Shown here piece after piece: positions 43,529 through 54,360 of a stretch of DNA of 64,000 nt. Position numbers and translations under genes: made by a program. How positions within the stretch are numbered: the first letter of the stretch is position 1; each line of letters starts with the position of its first letter. The stretch is from contig NC_135726.1 in assembly GCF_964656455.1 (NCBI RefSeq), positions 568,001 through 632,000 on the forward strand, written 5' to 3'. The notes under the pieces were generated by a model that searched no databases, had not been told where the DNA came from, and saw nothing but the letters and a program-made list of their open reading frames with translations. This DNA is from Halichoerus grypus. Taxonomy: Eukaryota; Chordata; Mammalia; Carnivora; Phocidae.

Positions 43529-46069
43529 TGGAAATTCATTCTTAGCTCTCAGTTTTTACCTAAGCGGGGAGAGGGCTGGTTTTGGCCTTGGGCTGTAGCT
43601 TGTGACCTGTGTGAGCTCTCGTCCTCCTCTCAGGAAGGGTAGAGGGGTGGTTAGCTTGGCTTTTCTGTGGGCTTGAAGCTGTCTTCATTGTGCTCCTTCC
43701 CTGGCTGACAGTGTGGCCAAATTCGGTATTTGACTCTCCGGACCGTGGCTCCAGTGTGGTCTGGCACGCTGAGAATGGAGGGCATTTCTCACCGAGTCAT
43801 GCCCACTCCTTTCCCGAGGACCGTGGCACTGTCCCTCACTCTTGTCCTCGGCGGGCACACCTGGAGGTTTGGCGAAGTGAAGTCACCATCGGTGCTGGTG
43901 GTTTACCCACGGTCAGATTCCTCCTGTCGAAAGAGTTGTGTCCTAGGCTGTTCTGTTCTCTTACTTCTTTGGTGATGCTTTTGCCTTGGTAGCACAGTGA
44001 GCTTTTTGAATTGGTTCTCCAGTTCCTAGCCTTTCCTCTCATTTCTAGAGTTTTGAATCTTTTATTCTCTCTCCTTCAATTTTTCTACTCTACTAAAATC
44101 AGGATTGCTTCTAAGTCATTGTTTCTCTCCGTTTTGCAGTCTTTGTTTCCGAGTCAGTTAAGGCGGGGTTCTTGATGTCCTGAGAGTTCTCAGAACTCCC
44201 CGCGGTGTGTGAGCTTGTTCATGTGGATCATCTTCTCAGGCTTCCTCTCTCCTCCCTGAGCTTGCTGCTAAGTTGGACAAGGCGCCCCGGGGCTGGTGGG
44301 CCTCTCTTGACTGCTGGCATGTGTCGCCTGTGTGGAGGGGCCGGGGGTGGTGACCCTGCGTCCGGGGCCACTGCACCTTCCCCACAAGAGCTGTCCTGCG
44401 CTGGCCTGGCTGGACCGAGCCCTCCGGGTCCTGTAGACATGGGGCCCTCAGGGCTTGTGTGAACTTGCACAGGCTGTGGCTTTGTGCACTCGGAGTCCAG
44501 CTCTGATGCCCACGAAGCCACTGCAAATGCCTTCCAGTTTCCCTTAGGTTATTGCTGTTAGCTTGCCACTGGAAACGGCAGGGTAAGGCTGAGTCCTTGC
44601 ATTTCTGCCAAACTGTAGGTACTGCAGAAATGTCTGCTCCTCTCCTGCATCCAGGTTCAGTCTTGGAGGGAGCTTCTGTCATGTGTGTCGTGTCTCCTAC
44701 CCATGGAGAGACTTGCAGTGTGAGTCTGTGTTTTCAGAAGAAAAGACGGTGTAAGTATGGCATTTGGGGGTCAGCTTAGATAAAGCCCTGTGTGTGCTTG
44801 TGGAGGTGGGGGTGGGACTCGCTCTGGTGGCAGCTGTTAACATGAACGCTGCTCGAGGCACCTTTGGGAAGAACACATCTCATCGTTGCCCTTGTTTGGA
44901 GAGCTCTTGGCATGGCTGTCCTGCCAGCCCCTCTGACTGGACTCTCTGTCCAAGCCCACAGTGCAGGGTCCTGGGGCAACTGCACAGGAGAGAGACCCTG
45001 CCAGTCAGACAGCACGTGGAGCTTCCGTGGGCTGTGGGCCACTTGTGACGGAGACAGGTGCAGGGGAGGGTGACCTTTGCCAGCCCGTGTGTGACCCTGG
45101 GCAGGGAGCTGGCTGCAGACAGCTGGTGGTTCCCTTCCAGGCCAAGAGGCTGGGCTCTGACCCGTGGCCGCCAGGTCACTGACAGATACCCCGAGCCCGC
45201 AGTGTCGGCGTTGTACCTTGGTTTCAGGGAACAGGCTGGGGTCTCTCTTCCGAGGACTCACCCAACTGCAGACGCTCTTGAGTGCTTTCCTGAGTGGTCT
45301 CCGTGCCTCCCAACAGTTTGCGAAGCTGGAGCGGCTGCCCTTCAGTGTGGAGGTGCAGGAAAGGGCCCACATCCGGCAGCCCATCCCGTGTAGGGACTGG
45401 TTAGCAGCCAGAGCGGGCCTCGGACCAGCCATGCTCCTTCATCCAAATTCACGCTGCCCTGCAGACCTCTCCCCATGTCCTGCTGCTTTGGTGCCGAGTG
45501 TCAAGTCTGCGTGTGTCCCAGAAACAAGTCCACTTGTTTCTGACGTGGACTTTTAGTCCCTGTGTTTAGAGTGGGCATCTTCTGACACCGGGAGTGAGGG
45601 ATTCAGATCCCAGTGTGTCAGTGTGTCTGAGCAGGGACAGCCAGCTTGCCTCTGGGGCCTGAGGCTTGGCTTGTTCGGTCAGGAAGCCCCAGAGCCTGGG
45701 TTGAGGTAGCCTGTAACCTGTTAGAAGGGAGGACCCCAGCCACGAAGATTGTCTCCACCGTGATGACTCTGTTGGGGGGTCCCAGCCTCTTCTTGGGTTG
45801 AACAGTGAATGCCCAGCAGTGAGCAGGGAGGCCTGTGGCACCCTGGCACCCTCTACCCTCCCAGAGGACCCATGGAAGAAGTGGCGAGCCTGGTTCCTGA
45901 CATGTGGCTCTGCCTGGCTGAGGACAAGTCGTGGGCGGTGATGAGAGTTGCTTTCTCCGTGTCTGCATCCTTCGCTTTGCTGGCGTGGCCATTTCTCTAA
46001 GCCGAGGGAGAGGATGACTGGATGCGGAGGGGTGGGATGGCGTGGAGCCCTAGAGATTGGACAGCCGGT

Positions 46070-46082
46070 GGGGGGGGGGGGG
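46070..46082 (+). repeat. G13 homopolymer
   Basis: Thirteen consecutive G. A sequencing and replication-slippage hotspot. Confidence 0.9.
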
Positions 46083-46574
46083 TGGGAAGACCAGGTAGAT
46101 GGAAGATGAAGGTGCAGTTGAGACTTGTTCTCAGCTAGTTTATCACTGAGAAAATAAGAGGGAGGACTCAAGTCCCCTTGGCCCTGCAGCTTGCCAGACG
46201 GGTCCTGCTAGGCACAGGACGATTGACCCAGTGTGCCCTGCTCTCCCAAGAAAATCAACTGAAGTGCACCACCGGCCAGTCTGAGCCTTGGAGCTGAAAG
46301 CCTTTGTGAAGCCGTTTCATTGACTGCCCCTAAAGGAATGAGTCTAGAGTGCTGCATGTCCCAGGCCCTGAGGGAACCATGGCCATGGTGCTCGTCCTCG
46401 TGTTACTGACCGGTTTAGAATACTGACGTGTTTGTAACCAAGGGGAATGAGGTGGCCTCGGTGGTCTCAGTTGTCATCGGGAATGTGGGCTCAAGAAAAA
46501 CGTCTTGTGGAAAAGAAAACGGAACATTAGGGATGACACTCCTAACCTGATAGCTAGCAGTGTTCCCAGTCCTT

Positions 46575-46588
46575 GGGGGGGGGGGGGG
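46575..46588 (+). repeat. G14 homopolymer
   Basis: Fourteen consecutive G, about 500 bp from another G run of similar length. Confidence 0.9.
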
Positions 46589-46749
46589 CGGTGCCTTGAG
46601 GACAGTGACCTTTAGGAGTGAGTGAGGCCCACTGGTGGGCACAGGACATGGCACGCCTGGCCAGTGGCTGGCGCAGAATGTCCCTTGGGCCATGGTGATG
46701 AGGTTTGGGGCTGCCCTCACCCTGTGACAGATCGCATGGAATTAGCTGG

Positions 46750-47150
46750 TTGTTCACAAAATGAAATGTGAAAATTAGTAAAGGGAAATCTCATTTACAG
46801 TGGAGGAGGGAGGCGAGGCGAGTAGGGGGACTCACGCCCAGCACTAGGTGTCACTTACAGATCCAACAGGAAAAGAGTTTTACTAACCCAACAGGAGGAA
46901 GGAAGGTTTCTTCCTCCCCCAGCAACAGCCCAGCTCCCAAGTTCACCCCAATAAACTTTTAGTTATCAGCAGCCCTACCCCACCCCACTCCATCCCTTTC
47001 TGTTATAAAAGAGCCTCCTTTGCTTTGTTCCCTGGAATTGCCTATGGTTTGGGGCTGGCTTGTCTGTCCTGGGTTGCCATTCTCTGCTCTTCCAAAATAA
47101 AGCCATTTTTACTGGTGAAATAACTAGCAGTTTCATTTTGAACATTAACA
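46750..47150 (+). mobile_element. Probable solo LTR of an endogenous retrovirus
   Basis: A TATA-like TTATAAAAGAGCC (near 47002) is followed by TTTGCTTTGTTCCCTGGAAT, CTGTCCTGGGTTGCC, a polyadenylation signal AATAAA (about 47096-47101) and an end at TTGAACATTAACA, with the terminal CA at 47149-47150. This U3-R-U5 order is typical of an LTR in sense orientation. No gag, pol or env remnant adjoins it. The 5' border is uncertain, likely between 46740 and 46800, and no TSD could be fixed. LTR subfamily not identified. Confidence 0.68.
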
Positions 47151-48579
47151 GAACGTACTGGCAGATGTCTGCTGGTAGCGAGGGACAGCTGCCTGGGTCC
47201 AAGGAACTTGCACCCAAGGCCTTGGTGGTTTAATTGTAATGCTGACAGTGAGAACCGTAACAGGCAACATTGGCGTAGCACTGAATGGTTTGCAGAGTAC
47301 TCTCTACGCTGCTGGGTGCACCTTGCAGGGCCATTGTGGAAGGCCCTTCACGTGGCACTCCGTGGCTCACCTTGCACTTCCAGATTACCCTCTCTGTCCA
47401 GTCCTGGGCAGAGCTCTTTCCCAGTAATGCTGGGCGTCCGCCTCAGAACTCGGCCCAGGGCGCCATGAAGATGGAAGATGCTGGATGAGAGGCTGAGAAC
47501 TCACTTCACTCCTTCCTCCTGCCCTGTGCCTGCTGTGGCTGTTTTGAAAGATAATTGGGCTGTAGAGGCTGGGGCAGTTGTCGTGGAACGCTACTGTGTT
47601 CTCTTCGTGCTGTTCTGTAGCTCTTGTCTCTCCCACGGAGGGCAGGTGGAAGGAGGAGGCAGGCCTTTCAGTTCAGGGGTCTCAGAACTCTACTTTGAAT
47701 AGAGAGACCATCTACCAGAGACATTTCAGGGACACGTAGTGAAGTCACTTGTTCAAAGAATGAAGTGGCTATCTGTGCCCGTCTCTTGGTGTAGACACTG
47801 TGGAGTAGGCTGGGAGATTGGGGTTCAGACATCGTGGGGCCTGCACTGAGGCCACGTGCTGGTCCGGGTCCTTCCTATGCGATCAGGGACTCTGGTATTT
47901 CACATTCACGAGCAGGAGGGTTGGATATCCCATGATGACTGTGCTCGATTTCCCACCATGAGAGCAGGCAGTCAAGTACTGTTTTTTAAACTTCTACTGA
48001 AATGTTGCTGATGAGTTCCAGCAGCTGTCTCTGAGTCAGGCTCTGAGAGGCTACTTTTCCAGGCTGAGATGTTCTAGTGTGGTACTGGAAAATTGGAGAG
48101 GAAGGTCGAATTCATAGTTTCAAGCAGAGATGGAAAATGCCGTTTTTGGCCTCCACCACTGGAGCGTGTGGATGGAAACACCCTGTCCACCTGCTTTGTG
48201 TGCGGGGGGAGGAAGTGTCGCGAAGTGAGTAAAGTTGGTCAGCCTTGTCCCTCTTCCCAAAATAAATTTAGATGTCTTCTTAGGTCAGTTAAGTATGAAG
48301 AGAATACTTCGTGAAATTTTATCAGTTAATGTGGAAAAATAAGAGGATCTCCGGAAGACATGGTAAAGGGCGCACAGGGGGCTGACAAAACCAGGGAGTG
48401 GAGCTCCACTTACTGATTGCATTTGAACATTGTATTTCAGAAGCCACACTTTATACATAGTGGAGGCCGCTTAATTCCAGGTGACTTAGTTACAAAAACT
48501 ACTTATCCAAAATGGCAAAGCACAGAGTTGTTCACTGAGGGAAGAGGAGATGAAATAGTACACATGGTTTGTTTGTATA
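47151..48579. other. Intronic sequence, nothing recognised
   Basis: Mixed composition, short frames only. Confidence 0.5.
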
Positions 48580-48592
48580 AAATGTTTTCTAC

Positions 48593-48796
48593 GGGGCGCC
48601 TGGGTGGCTCAGTCGTTAGGCGTCTGCCTTCGGCTCGGATCATGGTCCCAGGGTCCTGGGATTGAGCCCCGCATCAGGCTCCCTGCTCCACGGGAAGCCT
48701 GCTTCTCCCTCTCCCACTCCCCCTGCTTGTGTTCCCTCTCTCACTATGTCTCTCTCTGTCAAATACATAAAATCTTTAAAAAATAAAAATAAAAAA
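48593..48796 (+). mobile_element. CAN-SINE, sense, full-length
   Basis: GGGGCGCCTGGGTGGCTCAG head, TCTGCCTTCGGCTCGGATCA, CTCCCACTCCCCCTGCTTGT and an A-rich tail. AAAATGTTTTCT (left) and AAAATGTTTCT (right) flank it. Confidence 0.97.
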
Positions 48797-48832
48797 AATG
48801 TTTCTAACTCAGAGGATGAAAATTTAAAAGTA

Positions 48833-49015
48833 GGGGCACCTGGGTGGCTCAGTTGATTAAGCATCTGCCTTTGGCTCTCAGGTCATGGTCCCGGGGTCCT
48901 GGGATCGAGTCCTGTGTCGGGCTCCCTGATCAGCGGGGAGTCTGCTTCTCCCTCTGCCCTTCACATCGCTCGTGCTCTCTCTCAAATAAATAAATAAAAT
49001 CTTAAAAAAAATACA
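48833..49015 (+). mobile_element. CAN-SINE, sense
   Basis: GGGGCACCTGGGTGGCTCAG head, CTCAGGTCATGGTCCCGGGG, AAATAAATAAATAAAATC and A tail. Only 36 bp from the preceding SINE in the same orientation. Confidence 0.96.
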
Positions 49016-50121
49016 AAAAGTATAAAAAGGAAGATAGTGGCTTTTGGGAAGACTGCGTGGAGCAAACAGGAGGCCGGGAAGGGGTAGACGAGGCCGTGTT
49101 CTAAGAAGGTCCATGTTGCCATGGTCTGGTCAGGTCAGTATGGCCGCGGGCAGAGACTGAAAGGAGGTTGATTCTCCTCTCAGGTCCCAGAGGGAGCCCA
49201 CCCGGGGCCACCAGGGAAGGCACCAGGGTGGCCAGGAGGCAGAAGATAGGAGTAAGGATAAGGTCTTTGCTGGGGTTTCGGCTGGAAGAGCAGGTGGGCA
49301 GGGTGGACAGCTCAGGCCTGGCTGGTTGGAATAATGCTGTGGGTTGTTAGGGTGGCCTCTGGCTGCCTGGCGGCTGGCTTGTGTGTGTTAGATAAAGAGA
49401 TGGTTGGTGGTTCTATGTAGGAAAGGTTTACTATCTCTAAGAAAGGGCTAGCTCTGGGAGGGGCAGTCTCTCCCCAGACAGCAGGTTTTTTTGGTTTTTT
49501 TTGTTTTTTTCTTAAAACATGTCAAAACATGGTAAAATACAGAATTAAGTCAGCACATGTCCTGGCATTTCTTGGGAAATACAGGGGCTGGGCCTCAGGC
49601 CCCTGTGCAGGGTCTGGCTCAGTGGGTACGAGTCGGGGCACCAGAGTGCCTGGACATCTGGGGGGACTGTGAGGACTCCTTGAGAGGCATCCCATGGGGC
49701 TGGTTTCGGCTCATTTTATTTGGGAGAAGTTGGGAAATTGGGTCTGTGTGGCTCTCATCCTCACCTTCTATCTGGGGGCAGTGTGGGAAGGGAGCTGATT
49801 TCCAGGGGGTGCGGGTGGTGAGTGGGGTCGAGGCCATGGCTTAGAGGGTGGTGGTTGTGATGTTCTGCCCCTGGGATGTGACCTTGCCCGTGGAGCAGTT
49901 AAAGGGGACCTGGAAGAGCAGGGCCAAGGTCTCCATCCTGGAGTGGGCCGCTGGGCCGTGAGTCCTGAGGTCCCTTCCTGGGCACCCGTCCCAGCAGGGA
50001 GCACAGCCCCCGTCAGAGCGGTAGGTGACATCCAGTCCATTCTGGGGCATGAATTTGAGATTGCCTGGGCTTTGTGTGCATTGGTCCTGATTGACCCTGT
50101 GTGTCCTCTCTTTTGAAGCAG
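49016..50121. other. Intron end before the ANKRD11 start-codon exon
   Basis: No repeat recognised in the last kilobase. A pyrimidine-rich run (49490-49514) and a 157-codon minus frame (49768-50241) that runs over the exon are seen. A branch-point-like TCCTGATT lies at 50085-50092, then the tract CCCTGTGTGTCCTCTCTTTT before AAG CAG. Confidence 0.55.
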
Positions 50122-50179
50122 ACGGTCGATGACGAAGCGATGGCCGTATAAATGAAGATCAGGTGAGGGGAGAAGAACG
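50122..50179 (+). other. ANKRD11: ANKRD11 5' UTR part of the start-codon exon
   Basis: Follows the acceptor CAG at 50119-50121. AAG directly before it (50116-50118) makes a NAGNAG tandem acceptor, whose alternative use would add only CAG to the UTR. The 58 nt hold three tiny upstream ORFs and a donor-like CAG|GTGAGG at 50162/50163. Confidence 0.8.
50129..50166 (+). promoter_or_regulatory. ANKRD11: Three upstream ORFs in the ANKRD11 5' UTR
   Basis: ATG 50129 opens eight codons to TGA 50153-50155. ATG 50140 opens M-A-V then TAA 50149-50151. ATG 50152 opens M-K-I-R then TGA 50164-50166. The middle one has G at -3 and G at +4, a strong initiation context; the other two have T at -3. The last stop is 13 nt before the main ATG. 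Upstream ORFs so placed usually lower translation from the main start. The effect here is inference. Confidence 0.6.
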
Positions 50180-50266
50180 ATGCCCAAGGGTGGGTGTTCT
50201 AGAACACCACAGCACGAAGACTTTTCCCTCAGCAACGACATGGTGGAGAAACAGACGGGGAAAAAG
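50180..50266 (+). CDS. ANKRD11: ANKRD11 coding exon 1 (residues 1-29)
   Basis: It starts MPKGGCSRTP and ends DMVEKQTGKK, matching the N-terminus of mammalian ANKRD11 as I remember it. Residues 1-6 and the last ten are conserved; the part between has several substitutions. The exon ends in phase 0 at AAG|GTAACG (50266/50267). The main ATG has A at -3 and C at +4. ANKRD11 is a very large nuclear protein with ankyrin repeats, known to bind p160 nuclear-receptor coactivators and HDAC3 and to regulate transcription and histone acetylation. In people, loss of one copy causes KBG syndrome. This segment precedes the ankyrin repeats and carries no domain of its own. The + frame stays open past the donor to about 50377, but that is intron read-through. 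Identification rests on residue match, splice sites and the fit of the next exon. Confidence 0.93.
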
Positions 50267-52789
50267 GTAACGCCTGGGCTGCCCTCGCCCTCGCTGGCTC
50301 ACCGTTCCTGGCCTCTGTGTGTGTCCCTGTCTTTGTCGATGTCCTCTGCAGCCACAGTGACCCAGGGAGGGTCTTCTTAAGGAACCAGAGGGAAGCTTTC
50401 ATGAGGTTTGTGCATGTTGCTGAGGCGTGTTGCTGTGGCCCCACATTTTCTGGTCTGGGAGCCAGAGCTGTCTGTCACGGCTTCAGTGAGGTCAGACCTG
50501 ATGCTGAACCGAACCTGCCTCGTCCTGACCAGACACACCGCTGGGCTGCGCTTGTACTTGTGGTGTGGCCGGTTGTCCGCGTGACTCTGAAAAGGCACTG
50601 TAACCCCCAGTCACTGTGTCCGTGATGTGCGGTCACCTAGGGGCTCCAGGGTGCACACCCCGCCCCGTAGCCTGGGGGCACTGCTGAGTGTGGACTTGGA
50701 ATCAGACAGAAGCAGCAGGGGCAGGCTCTGCCCTGTGTTGTCTGTGACCGTGAGTGTGTCTGCAGTAAGAGCAAGAGCGACTCGTGCTGGTGTGGGGGAG
50801 GCGAGCTGCCCGTGCTGGCCTGTCCGGGGGGCGGCACTGCTCTTCACCCTAGAGCTGTCCCTGTCCCCCTGACGCCCTCGTGGGAGGCCGTCGACGCTGT
50901 GACGTGTGTGAACGGAAGCTCGGTGTCAGTGCACCTGCTGTCTCTGCTGACACCCTGGTTGGGTGGGGTGCGAGGAGATGAGTGAGCAGAGCTGTGCCCT
51001 TCATCTGGCTGAGGTGAGACGGGGGGCAGGTTGTGAACGTAGGCGTGCTTGGTGCTCATCACAGTGACCAGGCTGCAGAGGCTCTGGTGTGTGGGTGTCC
51101 GGGCCACACGTTCTGTCCCACTTGCCCTGTCTCCCAGCACCCTGTACCATGTGCAGGAACAGGCAGGAGCCACCACATGGAGCTGTGGGCAGGCTGAGGC
51201 TGGAGCTTGGTCTGAACTTGCATGGCAGTGGCCTGGAGGGTCTGGTTGCAGCTTGGGATGGGCGTGTGCTGGTGTGCCCACGAGGAGCTGGAGCCACTGG
51301 GGACAGATGTGCCCTGGCTGAGCGTGAGAACTCTCCCTCTGGGACACTTTCACACCCAACGGCCAGACCATCGTTGGTAGTCAGGGTTCCCAGGTCTGTG
51401 TGTGGGTTTTCCTGCGACAGGATTCCCTGGTCACAGGGCAAGGGAGAGGCACCACGCGTCCCTGTCTGGGCTGCCTTCTCTGCCTCCAGACCGGCTCTGC
51501 CGAGTCGACGGGTAGGTGGGGCTTCAGACTGCTGCGCCCCCCAGCTTGGGTCTTCTCTGCCCAGTAAGGCCTCTCCACCGAGGCAGACACCAGAAAAGGA
51601 CCCCAGAGCTCAGTGCCTGCCCTGGAGGGGTCGCCTTCTAACACAGGGCTCGCTCTAGGCTGGTTGCAGCTGCTTTGTTTTCCTTACGGAGAGCAGTCAC
51701 TGGACGAACTGGCCTGGCGTGGGCAGCATGGCAGCGCGCACACGTTTGCCACAGGAGATGTGTGCATTTGGCTTTGCTTTTCTCCTCAAGTAAAGTAGCT
51801 CTGTACTTAGCCCTGTACCACCCAAGATAGACATTTTGTTGGCTTCTGTTGGGACCCATTTTGCTAGCGGGGGATGCTCAGCAGCAGCTTTGAGTGAACT
51901 CCCTGCCCCAGCCCAGCTGCTCAGCAAGGTTCGGAGTCCAGCTCTCCCCTGAGAGCCTGAGAGCCTCGTCGGAGCCGCTGTGATGCTCTTGAGGGAGCCC
52001 CGGACCCGCTCTGGTTACGGGGCAGGTGTTGGCTTTCCCTGCACGGCTCATGGCGGAGGAGCTGGGACTCAAGAACGGTCTACTTCTTAGTGAAATAGAG
52101 TTCAAACCCCCATCCCCATCAGAACCTGCAGTATGACCCCCGCCTTGGGAAGCCTCCTTACGGCCCCTCCCGACATCCATCACTGTGGAGGGACCTCCCC
52201 TGTTGGGATTTGTAAGAGGGGACTTGCTCTTGAACAGTACGTCCCCTGTGCAGGCTTTTCCTGTGGGCAGCCCCCCACCTCCCCGTGCGGTCTCCACCGT
52301 ACTAATGTCCAGCCCCTTCCCTACGCGTTCTTCTGCTGAGCAGCGTTTGGGCTGCTCCACTTGGCGGAGTAACAGAGTGAAGGCGTGAACATGTGCACAT
52401 TAGTAGATACGGTTTAGTGGGTAGAGGCTGGCCTGTGTCCTCCTCACACAGGGGCTTGCCTTCCCTTTAGTCCCTCGGAGACGTTGGCAGCATCTTGTGC
52501 CTTTTATCTCTGTTCTTCTGTCTCGTGCTGGTCGTGGGGATGGGCTCCTATCAGTGTTTGCCCTGTAAGGTGGGGGTCAATGTGTATTTTCTTCCCTGTG
52601 GACGTTCACATGGTCCCCGTCACCTACTGAACAGGGTCCCTCCCCCGCCATGTCTCTGCTGAGTGTTTGTCCCCAGGCAGGTGCGGCTGTAGCCTCTTCT
52701 CTTTGGTCTGAACCTTTGGCCCTTGGTCCAGGGCCGCCTCCAGCGACTTCTGTCGTCTTATAGTCTGCGTGTTTGTGGTTCCTCAGCAT

Positions 52790-53330
52790 TGTCTTGCTCA
52801 TTCTGCCCCTTCGCGTTTCCACACAGGTTTTGGAGTAAGCTGGTTGGTTTCCACAGAAAGCCTGCTGGTGTTTTGATTGGATCACTTTGAATGTAAAGCT
52901 GAGTTTGCAGAGAATCGTCCTATTAACAGTTTTGCAGTTTCTGACCCATGAACAGGAGTATTTCTCCATTTTTTTTTTTAAGATTTTACTTATTTATTCA
53001 TGAGAGAGCAAGAGAGGGAGAGGGAGAAGCACGCTTCCTGCTGAGCAGGGAGCCCGATGTGGGACTCGATCCCAGGACCCTGAGATCATGACCTGAGCCG
53101 AAGGCAGACGCTTAACAACTGAGCCACCCAGACCCCCAGTATTCCTCCATTTTTATGTCTTTGTTTTCTCTCAGTAATGTTTTGTCATTGTGTGGAGGGC
53201 TTAAATTAACATCTTTTGTTAGATTCATTCCTGTGTATTTGATGTCTTTTGATACTAACTGGGTACTTTAATATCATTTTCTAATTGTTTATAGTCAGTA
53301 CAAATCAGCTCCCTTTCTGTAACCAGCAAC
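52790..53330 (-). mobile_element. LINE-1 ORF2 fragment, antisense
   Basis: GTTTTGATTGGATCACTTTGA, TTCATTCCTGTGTATTTGATG and TTTTGATACTAACTGGGTAC follow reversed ORF2 order. Split by the SINE at 52974-53137. Confidence 0.82.
52974..53137 (-). mobile_element. CAN-SINE, antisense, inside LINE-1
   Basis: TTTAAGATTTTACTTATTTA tail, head worn to GGGGGTCTGGGTGGCTCAG on -. TSD AGTATTTCTCCATTTTT (52957-52973) versus AGTATTCCTCCATTTTT (53138-53154). Confidence 0.95.
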
Positions 53331-53754
53331 TTCAAATTCACTTATTAATCTGAATGGTTTGATTTTCACGTATATACTCAGAACATCTTAAGATTAATAC
53401 TTTGTTACTGTTCAGGAGAGAAAGGGGGGAAGGGACTGAGCCAGATGTGATTCCAGAGGAGCCTGCGTGTCTCCCTGCGGCAGGTCGTGTCTGCTCCCAG
53501 GACGCGCTCTGCGAGGTTGTGTCCTGGTGCCTTTCTGACCCTGTATTTGTGACTGGGCTGGACCTGATTGATCCGTTTGCCTTTTGAGGGGCCAGGAGTG
53601 CCGCTTGTGAGCACGGGGGCACATTGCGTTCATGTTAGAAGCTCCCACGAGCAGCCGCTCACAGTTCTGCCTGCTCTGCTGCCTTCTTGTCAACGTTTGA
53701 TACCATCAGTCTCTCATTCTGGCCGCTCTGCTGGGAGCATTGGTCTCGCCTCAT

Positions 53755-53951
53755 TTTTTTTTTTTAAGATTTTATTTATTTATTTGACAGAGAGAGACAG
53801 CGAGAGAGGGAACACAAGCAGGGGGAGTGGGAGAGGGAGAAGCAGACTCCCTACTGAGCAGGGAGCCCGATGCGGGGCTCGATCCCAGGACCCTGGGACC
53901 ATGACCTGAGCCAAAGGCAGACGCTTAACGACTGAGCCACCCAGGCGCCCC
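53755..53951 (-). mobile_element. CAN-SINE, antisense, young-looking
   Basis: T13 then AAGATTTTATTTATTTATTT, body GACAGAGAGAGACAGCGAGA, head on - GGGGCGCCTGGGTGGCTCAG. The T tract followed by TTTGACAG on the + strand is an acceptor-like site in the ANKRD11 sense direction, 2.0 kb before the true acceptor of coding exon 2. Confidence 0.97.
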
Positions 53952-53959
53952 ACGCCTCC

Positions 53960-54360
53960 TGGTTTTAATTTGCATTATCTTAATGTGGGACATCTTCCCA
54001 AATGTGAACTGGTTACATGGCTATTTCCTTTTGCAAAATGCACATTCAGAGCTTTTGCTCATTTAAAAACACGTGTTTTGTTCTTCAGTAGCTGTGGTGA
54101 TTAGGCATCCCTGCCTCCCCCTCTTCGGGGAGACACCCCCCTTGTCAGCCATCAGGTACTGGGGGCTCTTGGTCAGGCGAGGATCCGCTCCCTGCTCCTG
54201 TGTGCAGAGAGCTCTTGTCAGGATCAGTGTTAAATTTTATCACAGGTTTTTTGGCAACTATTGGGTATTCATATGATTCTCTTTCCTTTCTTCATGTGGT
54301 GTGTTAAATTTTGAATACTTTGTTATTTCTATTATCCCTTGTATATAAACCTGTAGGAGA
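53960..54360 (-). mobile_element. LINE-1 fragments, antisense, diverged
   Basis: TTTTAATTTGCATTATCTTAA at left. TTTTGGCAACTATTGGGTAT, ATATGATTCTCTTTCC and ATGTGGTGTGTTAAATTTTGA at right follow reversed ORF2. GC-rich sequence lies between. Confidence 0.65.

Larger units (their letters stand above)
43529..46749. other. Intronic sequence, no gene recognised
   Basis: Contains the 218-codon - frame at 44776-45432, overlapped by four + frames, and a 130-codon + frame at 45164-45556 whose middle (QLQTLLSAFLSGLRASQQFA) looks locally protein-like but has no recognised family. Two G runs lie at the right, see 46070 and 46575. Confidence 0.45.
1..50121 (+). other. ANKRD11: Large ANKRD11 intron upstream of the start-codon exon (left end not in window)
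   Basis: The sequence left of the acceptor at 50119-50121 shows no second ANKRD11 exon that I can recognise. It is filled with LINE-1, CAN-SINE, LTR and DNA-transposon remnants. From general knowledge, mammalian ANKRD11 has non-coding first exons separated from the start-codon exon by very long introns, so intron is the simplest reading. LINE-1 pieces here lie antisense to ANKRD11, apart from one inverted segment, as expected inside a transcribed gene. A short non-coding exon could be missed by eye. Independent nested transcripts are possible, see 14281-14581. Confidence 0.75.

Noticed and set aside
44776..45556. 218-codon minus frame and 130-codon plus frame
   Set aside because: Mutually overlapping. 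A short leucine-rich stretch looks protein-like but lies beside frameless sequence and no family fits.
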